A DNA stretch of 64,000 nt from the NCBI GenBank assembly GCA_027919835.1, contig JANVFP010000043.1:248001-312000 (forward strand), in the 5' to 3' direction. The notes beneath the pieces are model-generated. The model searched no databases. It saw only the letters and a list, made by a program, of their open reading frames with translations, and was not told where the DNA came from. Made by a program: the position numbers and the translations under genes. Source of the DNA: Lentinula raphanica (lineage: Eukaryota > Basidiomycota > Agaricomycetes > Agaricales > Omphalotaceae). Numbering within the stretch: the stretch's first letter is position 1; the number at the start of each line of letters is the position of its first letter. Below are positions 21,878 through 32,551 of this stretch, one piece after another.

Positions 21878-23355
21878 TTAGTTGGGGTAAATTCCCTCCC
21901 ATGTTCCTGTAATGTCCCTATTGCTGTTCACTACACAGAACCACGCCCTAATATTCCATTCCGGCGAACTGTCTTCTTCATTGAAAATTTCATCGCCCTT
22001 ATCGCTGTTGTGAATTGCATCCAAACTTTTCCCTTCTTTCGCGACCCATGATGCGAACCACGATAGCCCAGCCTCGGCACGACTGCACCTAATCTCCCAA
22101 GTCGCATGCATAGGATTCACTCGAAGTGCAGGTGGCAGAAAACTATCGTCTCCGAAATCGAGTTGCTTGTAGACTTTGTCCAGGAACAATGTTCTGAGAC
22201 ATGAAAAGTGCCCAAACGATTTTGCAAGTTCATTCTGTTGATTATGAAGTAAGTTAGCATGGAATAGGGTGAGAAATGGAGTAACCAACAACATGGTATC
22301 TTGCTCCATGGCCATTACAGTCAAAAGTAAGATATTCGAGTTTTGGAAATGAAGAGGCAATGAGCGCAAGTATTCTGATTAGAGAGCCTGAACTATCGTA
22401 AGTGGTTTGCACGGTAAGCCCGATGACAATCCACTCTTGTGAAAATTGGCCTGTAGCTCTACGAACACCAACGCTGGTGACCGTGAAGGATTGTCGAAGA
22501 TTTTGTTCTTGTGATATTCCAATGAAGGAAGATAAAAATGGTGGTATATGAGAATCCAGACGATGTCCGTAATTACCATCATCAAGAAGCCACAGTTCTT
22601 GCAAGGTTGAACGAGTGGACGAAAGCGCGGACAGAAACGAGAATGAGGCGGGAATAGCCCAGAATAGATGGATTCGGACTTCCTTTAGTTTCGACGCCAT
22701 CAGTTCGTCGAGTGAGCCAACGGAGTTGGCGTCGTCGATATCTAGGCATCCTAGCCTCATACCTCTATTCAAGTACTTTTCGAAGGCAGGGGAGAAGACC
22801 TCGACTGAGCACTGGCGATCAAGGATTAGTTTTGATAGATCATCATTGCACATTGATTTGTCCGGTAGTTGGTAAACCAGAACCGACGTGACAGTAGGTT
22901 GCGCAAGTATTGCTCTGAGCAGAGTAGGTCTATCACGACAACTTCGCAGCTCGATACGCCACAGCTTCTCGAGTTGGGGCAGGAGTTGGGACAAGATCCG
23001 ATCCCCCATTATCGTGACATAAGTGATGTGGTTTATGGCCAGAGTTCTGCAAACATTTGTCAGATTGGGTAGCATTTTGTACATGTAGACCGTACTTCGT
23101 CAATCTTGAAAAGAGGGAAAGATCCTCCACCAGTTTTTGTGCATCCTCAACGTGTCTGATCCTGAGGTTGGCGAAGAGAAAGGGCAAACAAACTCGACGT
23201 AGCTGCCAGTTGGCTACAGAGAGTGCAAGGAGTTCGGGTGAAGCACGTCTGACCAGAGAGCCGGTGGTACCAGAGTTTGGCGGTCTGGGCTTGTACGCGA
23301 TATACTCAGTAATAGAGTGAAGTAGCTCGTTGGGCAGTGATAGGCGCAGTTGCAT
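21878..23355 (-). CDS. F-box-like protein, paralogue FB7
   Basis: Intact 457-aa minus-strand paralogue: exons 23355-23096, 23046-22290 and 22234-21878. The F-box-like core is LPNELLHSITEYIAY plus NWQLRRVCLPFLFAN. The middle exon carries LLRAILAQPTVTSVLVYQLP, FSFLSALSSTRSTLQELWLL and GVRRATGQ. The second donor is GTTGGT. The C-terminus diverges to RAWFCVVNSNRDITGTW, as in FB9. It is closest to FB4 in wording (LPPALRVNP, RLGCLDI). It is divergent from FB8 with a 267-bp shared upstream region that contains a palindrome. Confidence 0.78.
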
Positions 23356-23507
23356 AATGATGGCTGAGATTCAGAAGTGATTTGAGAGTATCTCAAGAGG
23401 ATGAGAGGTGTTCTGGTAGCTGTAATCGCCTCCAGGAAGAGGATTCAGAAAACTTTCAAAGTTCTCAGTTTGCGGCTGAGGTTGGTGCAAGAAGAAGACA
23501 ACTTAAG

Positions 23508-23533
23508 AATAGGCGCTCTCATGAGCGCCTATT
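23508..23533. promoter_or_regulatory. GGCGCT palindrome in the FB7/FB8 divergent promoter
   Basis: The 10-bp arms AATAGGCGCT and AGCGCCTATT are perfect inverted repeats around the spacer CTCATG. The site is 153 bp from the FB7 ATG and 90 bp from the FB8 ATG, so one element could serve both genes. Confidence 0.6.
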
Positions 23534-23622
23534 CACCCACATCTTGTCCATGAACCATAATCGACAACCACTGTGTTTCTGCTCAACAACCAACTACAGC
23601 CTACGAAATTCTTTTCAGAACT

Positions 23623-25093
23623 ATGCGATCGCACCTGTCACTGCCTGACGAGCTTCTTTACTTTATCACTGAGTATATCGCCTACGCCCCAAAACGGGCA
23701 GACTGGTATCCCAAATCACTCTTCCAGTGTGCATCGCCCGAACTGCTTGCACTCTCTGTAGCAAATTGGCGGCTACGTCAAATCTGTGTACCTTTCCTTT
23801 TTGCAAACGTCAAAATAAGGCATGACAAGGATGCAGAAGGGCTGATAGTGTATCTTGGGCTTGTTTCAAAGTTTACGAAGTGCGACGTTTCATGCATTGT
23901 GTTGCTGTCCAGTTCTTGACCAATATCTGCAGGATTCTGGTGTTAGGCAGTGATCAAGCCCTCACTAAACTAGGGAATCAGATCATATCCCGCACATTAC
24001 CCCAACTCAAGCAGCTTTTTCATGTCGAGCTGCGAACCTGTCGGGAAAGAACTGTCCTTCTCCGAGAAATACTTGGCCAAACCAATGTCACAACAGTTCT
24101 AGTCTACGAACTACCTCTCGAATCTGTGGACAACTATGATCTATCGAAAATAATACTCGTCTGCCAACAGTTGCCTTCGTACTACTACTCTGCTGATTAT
24201 CGAAATTACCTAAATCGGGGCATGAAATTGATGTGCCTCGAGCTCTTCAATCTCAACGAAATTGGCAACATGCTTGTATCTCAAACAATCTCTGGACTCG
24301 AGGCAATCGAACTACGTATGGACATCGAATCCGTCTCATTTTCCTGGCTATCCTCACTTTTGTCAGCCAATCCAACGCTGAATGAGCTCTCGCTCATCGA
24401 TGGTCGTGGACAATTCTGCGCTCATGACGTACCCCCTTTCTTAACACTTCTACTCAAGCAGATTCAACGACCAGATCCCCACAATTTCTTCGTGATCATC
24501 AAAGCTAGTCTACACAGAGCTAAGCCTATAGGCCAATCAACTCAGGATTGGTATTTCTCAGGACTCACCTTGTACACTGGCACTTTCGCCAACCACTCGT
24601 TGATCGAATTGCTCCCACAATTTGCCTCTTTATTTCCGAAACTCGAAACCCTTTCTCTCGGTCTCCCATCACATCCGTGGATGTATCATATTGTGTGTCA
24701 TCATCCCATCTGCAGTTTTGTCCATGCTGATCACCTCGAATTCAGGACAGCCTTGCTTCTGCATTTGCTCGTTTCTCGTCTCTGAGAGTTGTGTTCCTTG
24801 ATCATTTTTTTCATCGGCTCAAATTTGGACTAGAAAACGAGAACCTCAGGTTGATGTCACCGGTCCAACCACTTGATTCTACAGTCAATCTTGGTGAAAT
24901 AAGCGCTCATGCAGAACGCAAGTTGTTGCTGTTTTCATCGTGCTTGGCGAAGCAAATCAGAACTTTGGATTCTATTCACATCAAAGAGATGGGCATGCCA
25001 GTTGATCTCGACACATATTGGTATCTCAGTGGATGGCTACATGTACTCAATAGTGATCGGGACGTTGGTGGAACACTTCGCAGAAACTCTTGA
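23623..25093 (+). CDS. F-box-like protein, paralogue FB8
   Basis: Intact 454-aa paralogue: exons 23623-23879, 23933-24692 and 24746-25093, introns 53 bp each. The F-box-like core is LPDELLYFITEYIAY plus NWRLRQICVPFLFAN. The middle exon has FSWLSSLLSANPTLNELSL and DGRGQFCAHDVPPF. The last exon has FARFSSLRVVFLDHFFHRL and ends GWLHVLNSDRDVGGTLRRNS. The first donor is GTGCGA rather than the GTACGT of most copies. It is divergent from FB7. Confidence 0.8.
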
Positions 25094-25612
25094 GATTGTC
25101 TTTTGGCATTTCATTTTTGGAAGCATGTACTACGATAATAGATGCTAATATCCATCTGTTCTGTTCGGTGTCAGTGATCTTGGCCTACTATAAACATATG
25201 ACATACAGCTAAGGACTGATGAAGATGGGTCTCACCAGTGTGTGTTCGAAAAGTGAAAGCAAAATTTTCAATGGTGCCTTAAGCCGCTTTCGTTCTTACT
25301 TGCCCTCGAATCGTTAACACGTCTCCTGTAAGGGATTGACCATTGCTAATCCATCCAAAATGACTCACATTGCACTCGACTCACACACAAGAAGAGTTGT
25401 TGGAGATTGAAGTTTCGAATGCCCTAGCAGAATGGGATTTGGCGACTGATGTAGCTTCAGCTCATCAAGTGGAACTGCAATCGCAATAAAACCGCATTTA
25501 TTAAAATAATGTCATCATTGGGCAGCTATTGGTAGATACACCACCAGACCGGAAACCCTGTCGCTGTAGCTGCACTGACAGGAAGAAGTGTTAAAGGCCT
25601 CTCTTTCTCAGC

Positions 25613-25770
25613 TCATCTACAACCACTTCTATCAAGGTAAGCCTCCCATGTGCCTGCAATCTCCCTATTGCTGCCCACTACATAAAACCACGCATCAAGA
25701 TTCCATTCTGCCGGAATGCCTACTACTTCATCCACATGTTCACCGCCGCCGTTGCGTGAGACTGGTAACA
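25613..25770 (-). pseudogene. Relic of an F-box family C-terminal exon next to FB9
   Basis: On the minus strand about 150 bp encode GGGEHVDEVVGIPAEWNL then DAWFYVVGSNREIAGTW and end at a TGA (25613). This aligns with the C-terminal exon of FB7 (EWNIRAWFCVVNSNRDITGTW). No F-box or Leu-rich exon accompanies it. FB9's own 3' exon begins less than 100 bp away, so this looks like a partial tandem copy or the end of a deleted paralogue. Confidence 0.6.
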
Positions 25771-25801
25771 GATAATCCGAGTGCCGTTGCAAATATGGTA
25801 C

Positions 25802-27350
25802 CTAGCTATAGTTATACCCGCCTATCATATCAAGGAAACCGTCCCATTTTCCTGCAACGTCCCTATCGCTGTTCACTACATGAAAGCACGCCGAAACAGT
25901 GAATTCCGACGAATCGTCTTCTCCATCTCCCTCTCCCATGTCCTCACGCTTGTTGCTAACATAAATCGCGTCCAAACTTCTACCTTCTTTCGCGACACAC
26001 GATGTGAGGAACGACAGCCCAGCCTCTGTACGACCGCTCTGGATCACGCCTGGATCTGCGGGTTCCTCTTCGGGTGACCAAAAGTCACCATTTTCAAAAA
26101 GGAGTCGCTGGTACGCTTCGTTCAGATACAACGTTCTGAGCGATGAAAATTGCCGGAAGACTTTTGCAAGATCGTTCTGATAGTGAGATAGTGAGTCCAA
26201 TTGAGCATGGACCAGGAAGGAGAGACTCGGAGTAGATCTCAACAACTCACAACATGATATGTGCCTTCGTCCCCACGAAAGTCAAGAACCAGATGTTCGA
26301 GGTTCAAAAATGAAGAGGCAACGAGGTCGAGAACCTCGATCATAGAGCCTGAACTCCCAGAAGTGGTTTTCATGCCAAGCCCTATGACACACCACTCCTG
26401 TGAGGATCCGGATTGGCCCACAGCCTGAGCCTGAGCTCGACGAGCACCTACACGCGTGATGGAGAAAGATTGGTTGAGGTTCTGTCGTCGAGATTTTTCA
26501 ATGAAGGAAGATTATAGGAATGGAGGTGTATGATCATGGAGGTAGACTCCGAAATCATCGAGGAGCCATAGTTCTTCGAGGGTTGAATGGATCGACGAAA
26601 GGGCGGACAGGAAGGAATATGACCGGGGAACACCCCAGGGTATAACTATTTGAATTTCCTTCAGTTTGGAAGAAACATTTTCATCGAGGAAGGTGAATGA
26701 GTCAGATTCATGGATATCTAGGCATCCTAACCTCATGCCTCTCTATCCATAAAGCAGGGGAAAATACTGTGGCTGAGCTTTCGCGATCAAGTATCACTTT
26801 TGATAGATCATCATTGCACATAGACTCGTCAGGCAAGTCGTGAATCAGAACCGATGTGACATTGGGGCGTGCAAGAATTGCTCTGAGCAGAGCAGTCCTA
26901 TTACGACAGACACCGTGACGCAGCTCGATCTGGAGCAATTTCTCGAGCTGAGGCAAGAGGTGGCATGAGAGCTGATCCCCTGCTTGGGTGAGAGCGTCGT
27001 AGGAGTATCTTATGACCACAATTCTGTGAACTCAGAACATTGGTCAAGGAATAGATAGTAGTATTCTGTACATGTAGAACGTACTTTGTGAATCTTGATA
27101 AAAGCGCAGAATCATTTGCGAGCTTTTGAACATGCTTAACGCATCTGATTGAGATATTCGCGAAGAGAAAGGGTAAACAAATTCGACGAAGCCGCCAATC
27201 GGCAACAGAGAGCGCAAGCAGTTCGGGTGAAGCACATCTGACCCGAGACTGGGAGCTGGGCACGTCGGAATCTGGCGGATCGACATTGTACGCAATATAT
27301 TCAGTAACAGAGTGGAGAAGCTCGTTGGGAAATGAAAGGCGCAGGCGCAT
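25802..27350 (-). pseudogene. F-box-like paralogue FB9, disrupted
   Basis: Minus-strand paralogue with family exons 27350-27085, about 27034-26260 and about 26178-25802. The F-box exon (FPNELLHSVTEYIAY, WRLRRICLPFLFAN) and the C-terminal exon (ACFHVVNSDRDVAGKW) are open. The middle exon is broken twice. Around 26740-26757 the segment matching PAF.KYLNRGMRLGC of FB7 has a net loss of 8 bases and shifts frame. At 26512-26514 an extra in-frame TAA is inserted in PPFL|SSFI. It also carries a small AQAQA expansion near 26430. It is best read as a recent pseudogene, since the rest still aligns well. Confidence 0.75.
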
Positions 27351-27687
27351 AATGATGGACGTTCATGGACTCAGGTCGAATGAGTGAGGAAAAAAACTTG
27401 CATTTGTCCGACGGCAATTCCTTTGCGGTGGCAGGCAGCGCAAATCTCTCAACGCACGACTATGGACAGTGGAATTTGTCCTGACGCTGAAGGTTTGGCC
27501 AATCTTTGAACTCAATAGCAAGGATTGTCATCACCCAGTTGCAACCGATGAAGGGCGGGTGATGATGGTGGTGGAGGCCGTGGAGGCAGGGTAGCACATG
27601 ACTCTGCTTCAGAACAACCCAGACATTCGTGGGCAATCCTCGCACTATATTCACAGTTGAGCAATATTCAAGTAGATAGTATGTACA
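27351..27687. other. Intergenic between FB9 and FB10
   Basis: 337 bp. No coding sequence and no GGCGCT palindrome seen. It holds the FB9 upstream region and the FB10 3' end. Confidence 0.4.
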
Positions 27688-29221
27688 TCATGCTTGGGAG
27701 ATCCTCGTCGGTAAAAATCCAGGAGGGAGCATGCTAGTCTCTACCTCCGCTTCAGAAACCAGACGACGTGCTCCTATAGTTCGTTGAATACTCCCAACAA
27801 TGTCCCGATTACCGCTCTTCACAGGAAACGACCCTAGAATACACCAGGATTCCCCGTGTCTAAGCTGACTCCCACTTCTCAACACTGTATCGGTGGTGAA
27901 GATGTAGTTCAAGTTCCGAGTCTCTCTCGCTACCCACGATGCGAACCACAGCAGGCCAGTTTCTACGCGAGTGAGCATAGCATCGTCCGCGTTCGTGGGA
28001 CCAGCTGTGCGAATAAGTGGCGGAAATTCTGTGTTTCTGTATTCCAGTCGTAAATTTACCCCCAACAGATACAATGTTCCGAGAGACTTGGAAAAGTGCC
28101 CGAATACGGGTGCAAGATCATTCTGAAAATGATGGAGATCAGTACGAATCAAAGCGGAGGATGAAGAACAAACAATTGGGTACGACCCCTGGTGACGATT
28201 GAGATCTAGAGTAAGCTTTTCGAGTTTTGGGAATGAAGAGGCGAGGCGGGCGAGCATCTCGACTAGAGACGTATTGGCAGGAATGGTATCCAGGGTGAGG
28301 TCCATGACATACCACTCATGCGAGGATTGGCCTATGAAGTCCCTACGAAAACCAACGTGCTTGAAGGCGAAAAACTCGATAAAGCTCTGCCGTTGAGATT
28401 CCTGGACGAAAGAAGATATGAAGGCGGGTGTATCATGAACGTAAGATAGTTGAGGATATAGGCGGAGCCACAGCTCGTTGAACGTCGAATGGGTTGACAA
28501 AAGTTTAGACAGAAACAAAGATGGCACAGGTTTATTGCGCATATGCATTTGGATTTCCCTCAATCCGGAGAGAATAGGGAATACGGAGCGACTAGCCACT
28601 TCATCGAGGTCGCCGAGTTCGAAGATTTCTAGGCTATTCACTCTCATGCCTCGATTCAGGTATGGTTGTAACCAAGGAGAGAAGGCCTTGAAATGATCTA
28701 TCCATTCGAGTATGACCTTTGACAGATCATCGTTGCACATAGATTGGTCAGGTAGTTTTTCGACCAGGACCGATGTGATAGCAGGTTGCGCAAGTACTGT
28801 TCTGAGAGAAGCAGTTCTACCGAAAGACTCATCTCGCAGCTGTACATGGGAAAGGTGCTTGAATTGGGGCAAAAATCGAGCCAGGAGCTGATCCTCTGTT
28901 TCGTTCACAGCAGTCAGAGGGGATATAATCATAGTTCTGCAAGGATCAGTCAAGGGACAGTGTATTGCATGAAATCTACCTTGTGAATTTCGATAAAAAT
29001 GCAAGATCCTTCTCCAGCTTTTCTGCATCCGTTACTTTGATATTCGCGAAGAGGAAAGGTAGACAAAGGTGACGCAGCCGCCAATTGACTACAGAGAGTA
29101 CACGGAGCTCATTTGTAGAAAATTTGAACCAAGAACTGGAGTTCGAGTTGGGAATGTATGCAATATCGTGAATGATAGTTTCGAGTATTTCGTTGGGCAA
29201 GGACTTGAAGCCTACTTGCAT
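27688..29221 (-). CDS. F-box-like protein, paralogue FB10 (divergent)
   Basis: The most divergent copy. Exon 1 is 29221-28980 (MQVGFKSLPNEILETIIHDIAY, NWRLRHLCLPFLFAN). The next frame runs 28936-27688 without interruption and gives 496 aa. The position of the family's second intron (28173-28123, GTTTGT...TTTTCAG) is still present but is 51 bp and open, so the protein is either 496 aa unspliced or 479 aa spliced. The first junction uses AG|gtagat and changes the usual Lys to Arg. The C-terminal signature is weakened (SWCILGSFPVKSGNRDIVGS) and is followed by a ~30-residue extension ending PPGFLPTRISQA. No GGCGCT palindrome was seen upstream. Confidence 0.72.
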
Positions 29222-29603
29222 GGTGCACCGTTGGAAAGACGATTGGGCACCCCTAAAAAAGGCCCTCGTATATGCGGTCTGCTCGGGCCCAGAGAATTTG
29301 AAGGAGCCTAACGAGTTGGGTGAGAGTAGAGAAGAAAGAGTGTTGCAACTCAACCGACTATATATCAACTTTGAGTTTGCCGAGACTAGTACGTACAATA
29401 ACCTACATCGCCATCTATCGCCATATATACTGTAAGTATTTTTCAGCAAGGGTCAGATTACTCTGGACTCTAGAGACCGAATTTTCAACGAAATTCTTCA
29501 CAAGACTCGCAGCGTGCGCCCTTGTAAGGGTATCATCATCTTCCATTCATAATTTTGTACAAAAAACCGGCACAACGTATACCGAGCACTCTTCAGCCAT
29601 CCC
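29222..29603. other. Intergenic, FB10 upstream region
   Basis: No gene or repeat recognised. It contains the FB10 promoter side and the 3' flank of the decayed I66 locus. Confidence 0.4.
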
Positions 29604-30190
29604 CTACTTAGTGTTAACGTGAACGATTTGGAAAACTGAGGATGGGAGATATGGAGGAGGTAAGCTTCGCGTGGAAATCATAGGCCTCACTGTTTCGACA
29701 AGGATGGTTAGAGTGTGGCTAGACTTTGTCATAAATTTTTAGAAGCTCACTTGTTCATCGACTCCATCAGGAGCAACCCATCCCAGCTCACGTTCGGGTG
29801 TTAGTATGCTAGAGGCTCATTTTAGTACAAGGATATTGTCTGGCAGAAATTCATAAGTAGTGGCAAACAGGTAAGCGTTGTCACCGTGCTGAGGAATTTG
29901 CTCAACAATCCATTGTGTAGCAGGAACATAGTCGGTCAGGAGCGCAACAACGAGACCATCGATGTGGGCAGTTGGTGAGTCGAAGCTCTTAATGGTGTAT
30001 TCGTTTTCTTGGTTGCCAGTTTTCTCGAAGACCCGCTAAGCAAACGAAGATGAGGTCACGGAGAAACTTATCTGTTGCACGAGCAAGGTGACTCACGTTT
30101 GTTTCTTGGTCCCGGGGAGTCAAGACGATCTGCTTTGGAAGGAAACTGAGGTCTTCCGCAGAACGTCACTTTTGCAGCCTCCTATTGCAA
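29604..30190 (-). pseudogene. Decayed I66-type serine protease inhibitor
   Basis: A minus-strand second copy of the inhibitor gene at 31113-31740. Recognisable parts are AEDLSFLPKQIVLTPRDQET (exon 1 end), VFEKTGNQENEYTIKSF and WIVEQIPQHGDNAYLFATT (exon 2), GWVAPDGVDEQ (exon 3), and a C-terminal exon TVRPMISTRSLPPPYLP...VFQIVHVNTK with a stop at 29606-29604. The damage is threefold. The start codon and first ~20 codons are missing, with upstream sequence abutting exon 1. The second donor has changed from GT to AT (GACAATATCC versus GACAGTATCC). The last acceptor no longer keeps the frame. The C-terminal exon wording is closer to the general I66 pattern (TVRPMI) than that of the intact copy, so this was a real gene until recently. 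Confidence 0.65.
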
Positions 30191-31112
30191 TCTCTTGTAA
30201 TTTGCGCCCCCTTTGTGCTTGTATCGATAGCCGATGATGCTCCTCCCTCACGACTACGGTGGTGAAAGTCAAAGACTGGAATTCCGACAGCCAGATACAG
30301 TGCGCTAACCGGATTCATCTCATCATGATCATGGAGCCGTCATATCGATGATGAGCTCTGTACGAATCAGTACGACCACTTCATTTCAGCTTTTGAGGAG
30401 TGACGGCTGGATATCATGTTACACAGTAATTTACACCCCGATGCGCCATTTCCGACTCCCGAGTCGTCATTCTGTCATCTAAGTCCAATACTAGTACAAT
30501 TGCTTCAGTTATCACTTGATCGATGCTGCAATGAGACGGATGACAGACCTGAAGATAATGCCCTAACAAAACCCACTCGCCCTAGCACACTATCGAGGTC
30601 AGAGTGAAGGCCAGCCAAGCAAGCAACAGACAACGCAAGCAGAACATCGATGTTCGTCACCATTCATCAAGACGTACTGGCACGCCTACCGAGATCATCA
30701 ACGTTGTCTCAAATGTCAGGAATTGTGGAGTCTTCCTGCTCGGATTTCATATCCGGTTTCGTGCAGTTTCGTGCAGGAGCATGCTTGAGAGTGTCGACAT
30801 GTACGAGATTGTAGAGTCTTCCATTCCAAAGATCATCCATGATACATTTCTGTGCTTGAGTATCTCGATTAGCACGTTTCACGGTCGTTGGGAACTTTCT
30901 TTGAGATCGAAGAACGATTCGGTGGTTCGGTCGCAGAAGCAGGGGAAGGAAGAATACTGGGCTCCATACGGAGGCGGGGTCCCTGCGCCCTGGTGAGTGT
31001 CACTATCGTCAATTCAATATGATTTATCGCGAAGCACCGATACAACACTTCGATAGGCGCAGTAAATTCCAGAGGTGACCAACACTGCTGTTGTCCCTAC
31101 TTCAGCTATCCC
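30191..31112. other. Intergenic segment containing the duplicated I66 upstream region
   Basis: No gene seen; the small ORFs here lack recognisable motifs. The part at about 30700-30860 aligns with about 32400-32530 (shared wording TCCGG.TTCG, CCAT.CCA.AG.TCA.CCATGA, GCTTGAG.ATC), so it is upstream sequence duplicated together with the inhibitor gene. Confidence 0.5.
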
Positions 31113-31740
31113 CTACTCGATGTTGAGGATTTGGAAAACCGATTTTGGGTGGTATTGAGGAGGATAGCTGTTCGTAGTAATCAACGGCCCCACGGTGATC
31201 TTCATAAACAAAGGAGATGAGATGTTGAGAGTACGGCGAGACTTTGGGATGAGCTTACTCGGTCATAGATATCATCGGCAGCAGTCCAGCCCTGATCACG
31301 TCCAGGGGTCAGTATGCTAGAGATAATAAGGAAGATAGAGGGCCACGTCAGTTCAAGGATACTGTCCATATGTATGGATGGTGACAAACATGTAAGCGTT
31401 ATCACCGTGCTGAGGAACGCGCTCGACAATCCATTTCGTAGCCGAAAAGAATTCGGTCAGGAGCGCGAAAACGTAACCTTCGATATGGGCAGTCGGAGAG
31501 TGATTGCTCGTGATGGAGTACTCGTTCTCTTGGTTGCCAGTTTTCTCAAAGATCCACTAAGTAGAGTAGAAAGAGTTGATGAACGATGCCTGATACTTGA
31601 GCAAGGCGACTTACAGTTGTTTGTTGCTCTTGGGAAGTCAAGACGATCTCTTTGGGGGCGAGACTGAGGTCTTCCGCCAAGCGTCGCCCGACGGCGTATT
31701 CACGGTTGTAGATGATGTAGCGACCTGTTTCGAGAGACAT
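31113..31740 (-). CDS. I66-type serine protease inhibitor (cospin-like beta-trefoil)
   Basis: Small inhibitor of 154 aa, the normal size for the mushroom I66 family, whose members block trypsin-like proteases and are thought to act in defence or in control of endogenous proteases. Exons 31740-31615, 31556-31363, 31316-31259 and 31199-31113 give a continuous frame. Family features seen are MSLETGRYIIYN at the start, AEDLSLAPKEIVL, WIFEKTGNQENEY, KWIVERVPQHGDNAY, a GW-containing loop (GRDQGWTAADD) and a C-terminus ITVGPLITTNSYPPQYHP. There is no signal peptide, as in the described family members, which are cytosolic. A TATA-like box (31804-31812) lies 64 bp before the ATG. Three introns of 46-59 bp are canonical GT...AG. 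Family assignment is from remembered motif order, not a search. Confidence 0.75.
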
Positions 31741-32551
31741 GATGAGGTGATTGTTTGCTTTCGGTTCTTGTCGAGAGTGAGGTTCAGAGTGCTCACCAGA
31801 CAGCCTTTTATACAAAGTCTGTTCAGCGGCCACTCTGGGGGGTGTAAATTGGAGCCTGCTATGTCATCCTGCTCTTCTGTGAGCTTGATTCAAGAGCCGA
31901 TGCTCTTCGTATTCGACGTCCTGACTTCTAGTGATAGTATAAATCAGCTCCGACAGTTTCCTAGAACGAGCTAGCCGAAGTTATCAAACTCACAATATCG
32001 TCGATCAAGCTTATACTCGACATTCAGTGTCATAACCCCTGAGTCGTGACTCGTATCGATTCGTTCTTCGGCTGATTCTTGGTCGATAGCTCCTTCGTTG
32101 ATCTTTATTTTGAGAGGTTGAATCGCTAGATCTCATGGAACACTTCAATGTGCCGTGTCCACGCCATTTTGTCACCTAATAGCTTAATTGTAAGTATCAC
32201 TCAATCGACGCTTGAATGCGATAGATGTCGGACCTACCCTAGTCAAAGCGATCATTGAGTACGAAAGCAGCCGATTACCCTCTGATGTCTCCGATGTCGG
32301 TATGTTTTCAACCATTGAATGTTATACGGCGAGCACCCATTCCTGGCATCCACCCCATACCATTAACCGCCTAGTAAGGTCAGATTATCACAACTGCCTA
32401 AGAAAATCAAGAACTGTGTAACCATTCTGCTCAAAATTGATGTCCGGATTCGCGCTTCGATATGTGGACTGTGCCATCCCAGAGGTCAACCATGAATACA
32501 ATCTTTCGCTTGAGCATCCAATAGCAAGATACAAACGAAACCTTGTCTCCA
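31741..32551. other. Intergenic, upstream of the I66 gene and downstream of TMA16
   Basis: It holds the I66 promoter. The distal part (~32400-32530) is duplicated at ~30700-30860. No gene recognised. Confidence 0.4.
31804..31812 (-). promoter_or_regulatory. TATA-like box of the I66 inhibitor gene
   Basis: TATAAAAGG on the minus strand, 64 bp upstream of the ATG at 31740, a usual distance for a strong inducible fungal promoter. In the decayed copy this part has been deleted. Confidence 0.55.

Noticed and set aside
30416..30996. Two plus-strand ORFs between the I66 loci.
   Set aside because: No family motif, no splice-linked continuation, and part of the stretch is duplicated promoter sequence of the I66 gene.
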